Below, piece after piece: positions 1-5,751 of a stretch of DNA of 8,645 nt (its first letter is position 1; each line of letters begins with the position of its first letter). Below the pieces are notes generated by a model. It searched no databases. It saw nothing but the letters and a program-made list of their open reading frames with translations, and was not told where the DNA came from. The translations under genes were made by a program, and so were the position numbers. This DNA is from Actinomycetales bacterium. Lineage in GTDB: Bacteria > Actinomycetota > Actinomycetes > S36-B12. The stretch is from positions 1 through 8,645 of the forward strand of contig JAFIHP010000084.1 of NCBI GenBank assembly GCA_017849335.1, in the 5' to 3' direction.

Positions 1-529
1 CCAGCGTCCACGTCGCCATCAGGATCGGGCAGTTCCACGGGATGATCTGCGCCACGACCCCCAGCGGCTCGTGGAAGTGGTAGGCGACGACGTCGTCGCT
101 GATCTGGCCGAGCGTTCCCTCCTGCGCGCGCAGCGCGCCGGCGAAGTACCGGAAGTGGTCGATCGCCAGGGGGATGTCCGCGTTCAGCGTCTCGCGGATC
201 GGCTTGCCGTTCTCCCAGGTCTCGGCGACGGCGAGAGCCTCGAGGTTCGCCTCCATCCGGTCGGCGATCTTCAGCAGGACGTTCGCCCGCTCGGTGGGGC
301 TGGCGTGGCCCCACGCCGGGGCCGCGGCGTGGGCCGCGTCCAGGGCCAGCTCGACGTCCGCCGCATTGCCGCGCGCCACCTCGCAGAACACCTGGCCGGT
401 GACCGGGGTGATGTTCTCGAAGTACTGCCCGCTCGACGGCGGCACGTACTCGCCCCCGATGTAGTTGTCGTAGCGCGAGGCGTAGGTCATCGCGCTGCCG
501 GGCTGGCCGGGTGCGGCGTGAACAGTCAT
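1..529 (-). CDS. NAD-dependent aldehyde dehydrogenase, AldB/ExaC type (N-terminal part, cut by window edge)
   Basis: The visible 176 residues are the start of a roughly 500-residue aldehyde dehydrogenase that oxidises aldehydes to carboxylic acids with NAD(P)+ in the cytosol. They match from memory the E. coli AldB / Pseudomonas ExaC / Rhodococcus ThcA group (acetaldehyde and other short aldehydes): RYDNYIGGEYVPP at 19-31, TPVTGQVFCEVAR at 41-53, ETWENGKPIRET at 103-114, PLAIDHFRYFAGALRAQEG at 120-138, and AYHFHEPLGVV then QIIPWN at 149-166, which contains the conserved Asn166 of the oxyanion hole (Asn169 in human ALDH2). The ATG at 529 is preceded by AAGGAG at good spacing. The catalytic Cys and general-base Glu lie beyond the window. 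Odd: the conserved WNFP reads WNCP, and the conserved Lys after AxW reads Thr (residue 175). It diverges from the response-regulator gene. Family call is firm; exact substrate is not. Confidence 0.95.
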   Translation of the reverse strand, partial: MTVHAAPGQPGSAMTYASRYDNYIGGEYVPPSSGQYFENITPVTGQVFCEVARGNAADVELALDAAHAAAPAWGHASPTERANVLLKIADRMEANLEALAVAETWENGKPIRETLNADIPLAIDHFRYFAGALRAQEGTLGQISDDVVAYHFHEPLGVVAQIIPWNCPILMATWTL

Positions 530-697
530 GGGGTCTCCTTCGCTGAAACGGCGGCATGGCCGGGAGCCGGAACGTATGTCGTGGGTCACACGTGGCCCTA
601 GGGCCTTTCGGCACACCTAGTCACACACCGTCCGGCCGGGCAGGATGAACCCTGACCGTTCGGCCAGGTGGGCGGGTGGTCCACGAGAGGAGCGCCC
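530..697. promoter_or_regulatory. divergent promoter region between aldehyde dehydrogenase and response regulator
   Basis: This 168-bp gap carries the control signals of both flanking genes. A perfect 12-bp palindrome, GGCCCTAGGGCC, lies at 594-605. CACGTG lies at 589-594. The heptamer GTCACAC is repeated directly at 585-591 and 620-626. On the minus strand TACGTT (576 to 571) fits the actinobacterial TANNNT -10 and would give an aldehyde dehydrogenase leader of about 35 nt; the palindrome then covers the -35 region, a usual place for an operator. No convincing -35 or -10 was found for the plus-strand regulator gene. The motifs are seen directly; their role is inferred. Confidence 0.4.
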
Positions 698-1381
698 GTG
701 CCGTCGCAGCGGTCGATGTCCCTGCCGCGCTCCTACCGGGCGCCCAACGCGCGGGTCCGGGTCGCGATCGTCGACTCCAACATCATCTTCCGCGCCGGCG
801 TCCGCACGGTCCTCGAGCGCCGGCCCGGCATCGCGGTCGTCTCCGAGTGCGGAGACGCGGCGACGGCCCTCGACCAGATCGCCAGCCTGGAGCCTGACCT
901 CGTCGTGGTCGACGTCGACCTGGAGGACGACACCACCAAAGGGCTCGCGCTCCTGCAGGAGCTCTCGCGCCAATTTCCCCGGGTGCGGGTCCTGGTCCTG
1001 ACGACGGCTCTGTCCGAGCTCGTGGTCGTCGAGTCGCTGCGCCGCGGAGCGGCGGGGTACGCCCTCAAGGACTGCAGTCCCGACGAGCTCAGCCGCATGG
1101 TGCTCGCGATCGACCAGGGCGACAGCGCGTTCAGCCCGCACGTCGCGTCCGTGGTGGCCCGGAACGTCGGCGGCCACGTGCCCGTCGAGGCGACGCTGAC
1201 CGATCGCGAGCGCGAGGTGGTGCGGCTGGTGGCCCGCGGCATGTCGAACCGCCAGGTGGCCGTCGAGCTCTTCCTGAGCGAGAGCACGGTCAAGTTCCAC
1301 CTGCGCAACGCGATGCGCAAGCTGGGCACGACCCGTCGGTCGGAGGTCGCCTACCGCGTCGGACGCGCCGAGCTCGGGTAG
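698..1381 (+). CDS. NarL/LuxR-family two-component response regulator
   Basis: A 227-residue DNA-binding response regulator of usual family length. Receiver domain, about residues 20-138: Asp26 (acidic pocket), Asp72 in LVVVDVDL (likely phospho-acceptor), Thr102 and Lys124 in ALKD. The C-terminal LuxR helix-turn-helix, about 164-225, shows LTDREREVVRLVARGMSNRQVA followed by LSESTVKFHLRNAMRKLG. The second acidic residue that normally pairs with Asp26 is Ser27, so Mg2+ binding and phosphorylation may be altered. GTG at 698 is chosen because GAGAGGAG lies just upstream; an in-frame GTG at 668 would add ten residues and has no such site. No histidine kinase is in view, so the partner is unknown. 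The gene diverges from the aldehyde dehydrogenase and ends 21 bp before yhhQ on the same strand, so both may share a transcript. Regulation of the dehydrogenase is a guess from position. Confidence 0.93.
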   Translation: MPSQRSMSLPRSYRAPNARVRVAIVDSNIIFRAGVRTVLERRPGIAVVSECGDAATALDQIASLEPDLVVVDVDLEDDTTKGLALLQELSRQFPRVRVLVLTTALSELVVVESLRRGAAGYALKDCSPDELSRMVLAIDQGDSAFSPHVASVVARNVGGHVPVEATLTDREREVVRLVARGMSNRQVAVELFLSESTVKFHLRNAMRKLGTTRRSEVAYRVGRAELG

Positions 1382-1402
1382 TCCGGCGCGGCTGCTGGTT
1401 CA

Positions 1403-2104
1403 ATGACCGCCATGTCCGCTGCTGCCCCTGAGATCGCGACCGGTCGCGCACGGTTCGCGTCGACCGAGCGGTCGTCGCTGTACCCGATGATCGTCGGCGC
1501 CTTCGTCGGCGTCCTGCTCATCTCGAACGTCGGCGCGACCAAGCTGATCGCGTTCGGGCCGATCATCACCGACGGCGGCGCCTTCCTGTTCCCCCTCGCG
1601 TACGTCATCGGCGACGTCCTCAGTGAGGTCTACGGGCTGCGGGCGGCCCGCCGGGCGATCGTCCTGGGCTTCGTGATGCTCGTCATCGCCGCGGTCACGT
1701 TCCTGCTCGTGCAGGTCTCCCCGCCGGCCGACGGGTACGAGAACCAGGCCGCGTTCGAAGCCGTGCTGGGCTTCGTGCCGCGCATCGTCCTCGCGAGCAT
1801 CGCCGGCTACCTCGTCGGCCAGCTCCTCAACGCGTACGTCCTGGTCCGGATCAAGGAGCGCACCGCGGAGAAGGCCCTGTGGCTGCGCCTGATCGGCTCG
1901 ACCGTGGTCGGCGAGTTCGCGGACACCCTCGTCTTCTGCACGATCGCGTTCTACGGCGTGATCACGGGCGCCGAGTTCGTGAACTACGTCATCGTGGGCT
2001 ACGTGTACAAGACGCTGCTGGAGGTCGTCCTGCTGCCGGTGACATACCCCGTCATCGGCTGGATCAAGCGGCGCGAGCCCAGCTACGGGGCCGTGGGCGA
2101 CTGA
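1403..2104 (+). CDS. yhhQ: queuosine precursor transporter, YhhQ/VUT family
   Basis: A 233-residue inner-membrane protein with about six hydrophobic segments (roughly 28-55, 60-77, 85-105, 124-148, 162-187 and 193-220). Family signatures seen: ISNVGATK at 40-47, FPLAYVIGDVLSEVYG at 63-78 with Asp71 and Glu75, STVVGEFADT at 166-175, and YVYKT at 200-204. The family (COG1738) imports queuosine precursors (preQ0, preQ1 or queuine) for tRNA modification. The identity is reinforced by tgt, the enzyme that uses the imported base, lying convergently next door and overlapping by 22 bp. Start choice is uncertain: ATG at 1403 and ATG at 1412 are in frame and neither has a clear ribosome binding site, so translation may depend on coupling to the response-regulator gene that ends 21 bp upstream. 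Which precursor it carries cannot be told from sequence. Confidence 0.93.
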   Translation: MTAMSAAAPEIATGRARFASTERSSLYPMIVGAFVGVLLISNVGATKLIAFGPIITDGGAFLFPLAYVIGDVLSEVYGLRAARRAIVLGFVMLVIAAVTFLLVQVSPPADGYENQAAFEAVLGFVPRIVLASIAGYLVGQLLNAYVLVRIKERTAEKALWLRLIGSTVVGEFADTLVFCTIAFYGVITGAEFVNYVIVGYVYKTLLEVVLLPVTYPVIGWIKRREPSYGAVGD

Positions 2105-3339
2105 CGGCCGGACCGGCCGAGGACCTCGGCCCGCAGCTCGTCGAACGTCCCGTCCAGGATCGACGCGCGCACCTGGTCCACCAGGCGGACGATGTACCGC
2201 TCGTTGTGGATCGTCGCCAGCGTCGCCGCGAGCATCTCCTTGGCGCGGAAGAGGTGATGCAGGTAGGCGCGCGTGAACGTGGCGCAGGTGTAGCAGTCGC
2301 ACGCGTCGTCGATGGGCGTGAACTCGCGTCGGTACCGCCCGTTGGTCAGGTGGAACCTCTTGGTCGGGTGGAAGACCGTCCCGTTGCGGGCGTTGCGCGA
2401 GGGGGCCACGCAGTCGAACGTGTCGGCCCCGGACTCGACCGCGGCGAAGATGTCGTCCGGCTCGCCGATCCCCAGCAGGTGCCGCGGTCGGTCCTCGGGC
2501 AGCTCCTCGCACACCCAGCGGACGATCGTGCCGAGCTGGTCCTTCTCGAGCGCCCCGCCGATCCCGTAGCCGTCCATCGGCAACGCGGCGAGGCCACGCG
2601 CCGACCGCCTCCGCAGGTCCTCGTACTGCGCACCCTGCACGACGCCGAACAGCGCCTGGTACGGGCGTCCGGCGCGCTCGACGGTAAGTCGTTCGTGTGC
2701 CGTGACGCACCTCTCGGCCCATGCCTGGGTACGGGACACGGACTGCTCTTGGTACTCGCGGGTGTTCAGGAGCGTCGTGCACTCGTCGAACGCGAACATG
2801 ATGTCGGCACCGATCTGATGCTGCACCTGCATGGAGACCTCGGGGCTGAAGCGGTGCCGGCTGCCGTCGAGGTGCGAGACGAACGTGACCCCGTCGTCGT
2901 CCACGTGCGCGAGCCGGTCCTTGCCCGCCGCGATCACGTCGTCCGCCTGGACGGTCGAGGCGTCCATCGCGAGGACCTTCTTGAACCCGACTCCCAGCGA
3001 CAGGACCTGGAAGCCGCCGCTGTCGGTGATCGTCGGGCCGTCCCAGCCCATGAAGGCCGCCAGCCCGCCGCCGGCCTCGACGATGTCCGCGCCGGGCTGC
3101 AGGTACAGGTGGTACGCGTTGGCCAGCACGACCTGCGCCCCGAGCTCCCGCATGGTTCCGGGCAGCACGGCCTTGACGGTCGCCTTGGTCCCGACCGGCG
3201 TGAAGGCGGGCGTCCGGATCTCGCCGTGCGGGGTCCGCATCGTGCCGGCGCGGCCGAGACGACCCGGCAGACGGCCGTCGATCTCGAAGCCGAACCCGGG
3301 ACCTGGCACCCGCCCATCCAACCGAACGACGGTACGCAT
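2083..3339 (-). CDS. tgt: tRNA-guanine(34) transglycosylase (queuine/preQ1 tRNA-ribosyltransferase)
   Basis: A 418-residue cytosolic enzyme that swaps guanine at the wobble position of GUN-anticodon tRNAs for queuine or a 7-deazaguanine precursor. Counting from ATG at 3339: GRAGTMRTPHGEIRTPAF at 29-46, LANAYHLYLQPG at 72-83, TDSGGFQVLSL at 105-115 with general-base Asp106, AFDEC at 183-187 (substrate Asp185), GVVQG at 232-236, FDCVAPSR at 308-315 with nucleophile Asp309, and zinc ligands Cys347, Cys349, Cys352 and His378. The pocket loop reads GIGGALEK at 259-266 instead of the LAVGE motif of Zymomonas and E. coli enzymes, and the stretch from GG to the next LPxDxP is three residues shorter. 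I recall GIGGALEK as usual in actinobacterial TGTs. The start is moderately certain: ATG 3339 lacks a clear ribosome binding site; GTG at 3309 is possible; an extension to 3450 is Ser/Thr-rich and unlikely. Confidence 0.96.
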   Translation of the reverse strand: MRTVVRLDGRVPGPGFGFEIDGRLPGRLGRAGTMRTPHGEIRTPAFTPVGTKATVKAVLPGTMRELGAQVVLANAYHLYLQPGADIVEAGGGLAAFMGWDGPTITDSGGFQVLSLGVGFKKVLAMDASTVQADDVIAAGKDRLAHVDDDGVTFVSHLDGSRHRFSPEVSMQVQHQIGADIMFAFDECTTLLNTREYQEQSVSRTQAWAERCVTAHERLTVERAGRPYQALFGVVQGAQYEDLRRRSARGLAALPMDGYGIGGALEKDQLGTIVRWVCEELPEDRPRHLLGIGEPDDIFAAVESGADTFDCVAPSRNARNGTVFHPTKRFHLTNGRYRREFTPIDDACDCYTCATFTRAYLHHLFRAKEMLAATLATIHNERYIVRLVDQVRASILDGTFDELRAEVLGRSGRQSPTAP

Positions 3340-3361
3340 GTGGCGTGGCGGGGTCGACGAG

Positions 3362-3394
3362 GTCCACGATGCGGGCGTGACGGAACTCGTGGAC
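3362..3394. repeat. 8-bp perfect inverted repeat upstream of tgt
   Basis: GTCCACGA (3362-3369) and its exact reverse complement TCGTGGAC (3387-3394) are separated by 17 bp, starting 23 bp upstream of the tgt ATG. It could fold as a hairpin in the tgt leader or be an operator. No known riboswitch pattern was recognised here. Role unknown. Confidence 0.35.
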
Positions 3395-3483
3395 GAAAGT
3401 TGCGCGAACCCCTTGCGACGGGTGCGAGAACGCGAGTAGAACTCACCCACCGATCCGCAAGGGTCGGGACGAACGGCAGGCGA

Positions 3484-3489
3484 ACGCTA
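3484..3489 (-). promoter_or_regulatory. possible -10 element for tgt (TAGCGT)
   Basis: The minus strand reads GGTAGCGTTCG here. The hexamer fits TANNNT and is identical to the probable -10 boxes of three other genes in the window. No good -35 is visible at 16-18 bp. If used, the tgt leader would be about 140 nt and include the inverted repeat at 3362-3394. Confidence 0.25.
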
Positions 3490-3734
3490 CCGACGTCGAA
3501 GGCTCGAAGGGGCGAACGATCCGCACGGGTCGTCGGTCCTCACGGGCCGGGAGCCGAAAGGCACCACGGCGGACGGACCCCGAGTGCTGGCGGGGACGGC
3601 GGAGGTCGACCGGTCGGGGAGGGCGACCAACTGGTCGGTCGCGCGGCGACGCGCGGCGAGCACCGCGGACTGCACTGGACGCGGGGCCCCGGGCGCCTCG
3701 AGCGCTCGGGCGGCTGGTGGAGGCGCTCCATCGT

Positions 3735-3776
3735 GAAGGCCCCTCGCACTCATACTGCGAGGGGCCTTCCGCTTTT
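3735..3776 (+). terminator. strong rho-independent terminator, plus strand
   Basis: A perfect 14-bp stem, GAAGGCCCCTCGCA (3735-3748) with TGCGAGGGGCCTTC (3756-3769), closes a 7-nt loop and is followed by CGCTTTT (T-run 3773-3776). There is no T-run on the opposite side, so it acts on plus-strand transcripts. It lies about 100 bp upstream of the hydrolase gene, so it either insulates that gene, ends an unrecognised upstream RNA, or works as an attenuator. Confidence 0.85.
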
Positions 3777-3874
3777 CTACCGTCGGTGGGCGCGCCCGCC
3801 GGGCCGACACGCCGCAGGCATCCCGGACTGCTGGGCCGATCCGCGGTGCGTGTCCCTTCGGGCCGTCCGTGACG

Positions 3875-3880
3875 TAGCGT
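3875..3880 (+). promoter_or_regulatory. probable -10 element (TAGCGT) of the secreted hydrolase gene
   Basis: TAGCGT fits TANNNT. The in-frame GTG at 3888 begins seven bases after the hexamer, the expected position of the transcription start, so the mRNA may be leaderless and begin at that GTG. No clear -35 is seen. If right, the protein starts at 3888 rather than at the GTG at 3879, which overlaps the hexamer itself. Confidence 0.4.
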
Positions 3881-5441
3881 GACCCGCGTGCTGACCCCCC
3901 GCCGACGTCCGTTCGTCACCGCTGTCGCCGCGCTCACCCTCGCCGGCCTGCTGCCGGCGGTTCCCGCGCTGGCGCAGTCGGCATCGATCACGACGACCGA
4001 CAGTCCCGCGGCAGTCCGGCCGGCGGACACCGATCCGGCCCTGGCACCGTTCTACGGCCAGCAGCTCACCTGGCAGCCGTGCCTGGGCACGATGCAGTGC
4101 ACGTGGCTGACGGTCCCCCGGGACTACGCCGAGCCGGGTGGCGCCACGATCCGGCTGCGCGTCTCCCGGGTTCCTGCGAGCGGACCCGCGTCGTCCCGCC
4201 AGGGCTCTCTCGTCGTCAACCCCGGCGGCCCCGGGGCGAGCGGGCTCGACTTCGCCTCGTACGTGGCGACCGTCGTCTCCCCCACCGTGGCGCGGCAGTT
4301 CGACATCGTCGGCTTCGACACGCGCGGCGTCGGTCGGTCCGCGCCGATCACCTGCATGACGGGCGCGCAGACGACGCGCTGGCTGAACGCCGACCCGACT
4401 CCCGACACCGCGGCCGAGCAGCAGAGCTACATGACCCTGGCAGCCCGCATCCCCTCCGGGTGCCTGTCGATGTCGCCGCAGATCGCCCGGCACGTCGGGT
4501 CGGAGAACACCGTGCGCGATCTCGACATCTTGCGCCAGGCCCTCGGCGACGAGCGTCTCAACTGGCTCGGCTACTCGTACGGCACCTATCTGGGCACCTT
4601 GTACGCGGAGGACTTCCCCGACCGCGTCGGCCGGTTCGTCCTGGACGGGGCGCTCGACCCGAGCCTGGATGGCATGCAGATGTCCCGCGGTCAGTCGACC
4701 GGGTTCCAGACCGCCGTGACCCGCTTCGCGGCGGACTGCGCGCCCCGGCCCGGCTGCCCGTGGCGCGGCTCCACCCGGTCGGTCCTCACCGGGCTCAACC
4801 GCCTGCTCGACCGCCTCGACCGCCAGCCGATGCCGGCACACCGCGGGCGACCCCTCCTTCAGGCCCAGGCGCTGACAGCGATCTTCTACACGCTGTACTC
4901 GCCCTACGCCTGGCCCAGCCTGCGCGAGGCGCTGCGGACTGCCGCCCACGGCGACGGGAGGGCACTTCAGACGCTGGCGGACTACTCGAACGAACGCCTC
5001 GGCCCGAACCGCTACGGGAGCAACATGGCGTCCGCCTTCCCGGCGATCGCGTGCTGGGACACGACGCCGGCGCCGGGTCGCACGCAGCTGTCAGCGACGG
5101 CACGGCAATGGTCGGCCAAGGCCGCCGTGCCGGAGATGGCGTCGGCGATGTCCTGGGGCAATGCGCCGTGCACGTCGTGGTACGGCCACTCCGCGCGCAC
5201 GCCTGCGCCGGCCACGTCCACGACGACAAGCCCGATCCTGGTCGTCGGGACGATCTACGACCCCGCGACGCCGTACGTGTGGGCCAAGGCCCTGGCCAGC
5301 CAGCTGTCGACGGCCACCCTGCTCACGTACCGGGGAGACGGGCACACCGCCTACGGGGGCAACTCACGCTGCATCGACACCGCGGTCGACGCCTACCTGC
5401 TCAGCGGCACGCCGCCGGCGGCGGGGACCGTCTGCCGCTGA
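3879..5441 (+). CDS. secreted alpha/beta hydrolase, TAP-family (tripeptidyl aminopeptidase-like) peptidase
   Basis: A 520-residue exported serine hydrolase. Residues 8-32 form a signal peptide: RRR, a hydrophobic core, and cleavage expected after ALA (Ala32). No lipobox is visible, so it is probably released to the medium or wall. The fold shows NPGGPG at 114-119 (oxyanion hole region), DTRGVGRS at 147-154, GYSYG at 231-235 with nucleophile Ser233, IYDPATP at 459-465 with acid Asp461, and GDGHTAYG at 486-493 with His489, the last two in the TAP-like C-terminal domain. Ten cysteines suggest disulfides, as expected outside the cell. Related enzymes are Streptomyces Tap/SlpD/SlpE, which remove N-terminal tripeptides, and mycobacterial Hip1. 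The true start may be the GTG at 3888, placed right for a leaderless transcript from TAGCGT at 3875. No ribosome binding site is seen for either start. It converges on the PAC2 gene across a 310-bp gap. Exact substrate unknown. Confidence 0.93.
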   Translation: MTRVLTPRRRPFVTAVAALTLAGLLPAVPALAQSASITTTDSPAAVRPADTDPALAPFYGQQLTWQPCLGTMQCTWLTVPRDYAEPGGATIRLRVSRVPASGPASSRQGSLVVNPGGPGASGLDFASYVATVVSPTVARQFDIVGFDTRGVGRSAPITCMTGAQTTRWLNADPTPDTAAEQQSYMTLAARIPSGCLSMSPQIARHVGSENTVRDLDILRQALGDERLNWLGYSYGTYLGTLYAEDFPDRVGRFVLDGALDPSLDGMQMSRGQSTGFQTAVTRFAADCAPRPGCPWRGSTRSVLTGLNRLLDRLDRQPMPAHRGRPLLQAQALTAIFYTLYSPYAWPSLREALRTAAHGDGRALQTLADYSNERLGPNRYGSNMASAFPAIACWDTTPAPGRTQLSATARQWSAKAAVPEMASAMSWGNAPCTSWYGHSARTPAPATSTTTSPILVVGTIYDPATPYVWAKALASQLSTATLLTYRGDGHTAYGGNSRCIDTAVDAYLLSGTPPAAGTVCR

Positions 5442-5751
5442 GCGCACGCCAGCGGTCTACGAGACGGGTCGGACCAGGTCCTCGGTCGGAAGACAGCGGG
5501 GCGGCCCCGTCGACCGCAGATCCGCTGGGTGGAGCACACCGGACGCTAGGGGTGCCCGGCGTGCTCGCGGACCTGCGGGACGGGGCCGCCGACCGGGGCC
5601 GCGTCACGCGCGGGATTCAGTTGTGGTCTTGCACGACCGTTGCGCGCGTGGGGGGAGCGGACAACGACAAGGCCACTTGACACCGCAAGCCTCACGGAGG
5701 CCTCACGGTGCACGGTCGGCACACTCTCAGATCGCGCCGCGGGCGATCAGG
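5442..5751. other. gene-free convergent gap with several inverted repeats
   Basis: No credible reading frame is seen. CAGCGG (5494-5499) pairs with CCGCTG (5522-5527), and GGGG-CGG-CCCC sits inside it (5498-5508). A longer stem, 11 bp with one mismatch, pairs 5532-5542 with 5556-5566 around a 13-nt loop. GCCTC-ACG-GAGGC (5689-5701) overlaps a direct repeat of GCCTCACGG at 5689-5697 and 5700-5708. None is followed by a T-run. As two genes converge here, these hairpins may end transcription without a U-tract, as is often proposed for actinobacteria. Confidence 0.4.

Larger units (their letters stand above)
3340..3734. other. gene-free region upstream of tgt
   Basis: About 395 bp separate the tgt start from the plus-strand terminator. 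Reading frames here give low-complexity Arg/Pro/Ser/Gly protein with no recognisable domain, and none has a convincing start. I searched by eye for tRNA (TTCRANYCC arm), RNase P, tmRNA, SRP RNA and common riboswitch cores and found none. Seen: the inverted repeat at 3362-3394, a minus-strand TAGCGT at 3489-3484 that could be the tgt -10 (leader about 140 nt), and a weak plus-strand TTGCGA (3413-3418) 18 bp before TAGAAC (3437-3442). A hairpin GCC-GAAA-GGC with a stable GNRA loop lies near 3553-3562. The stretch could encode a small RNA read toward the terminator, but this is inference. Confidence 0.4.

Noticed and set aside
668..697. Upstream GTG (668) as start of the response regulator
   Set aside because: It has no ribosome binding site, whereas GTG 698 has GAGAGGAG at proper distance.
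1400..3367. A 655-codon open frame on the minus strand
   Set aside because: It overlaps yhhQ and runs in another frame of tgt; its product is low-complexity Arg/Gly/Asp sequence, a typical high-GC shadow.
3340..3450. N-terminal extension of TGT to a GTG at 3450
   Set aside because: The added 37 residues are Ser/Thr/Arg-rich, absent from the family, and lack a good ribosome binding site.
3440..3735. A hidden tRNA, 6S-type RNA, tmRNA, SRP RNA or known riboswitch before the terminator
   Set aside because: No TTCRANYCC arm, cloverleaf, or conserved core of those RNAs could be found by eye on either strand.
1879..3882. A 667-codon open frame on the plus strand across tgt
   Set aside because: It is antisense to tgt, which has all catalytic residues; the product has no domain and is rich in Arg, Gly and Asp.
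3777..4949. A 390-codon minus-strand frame opposite the hydrolase
   Set aside because: The plus strand encodes a complete hydrolase with signal peptide and catalytic triad; the antisense product is low complexity.
5677..5682. Perfect TTGACA on the plus strand
   Set aside because: No TANNNT follows at 16-19 bp and no plus-strand gene lies downstream.
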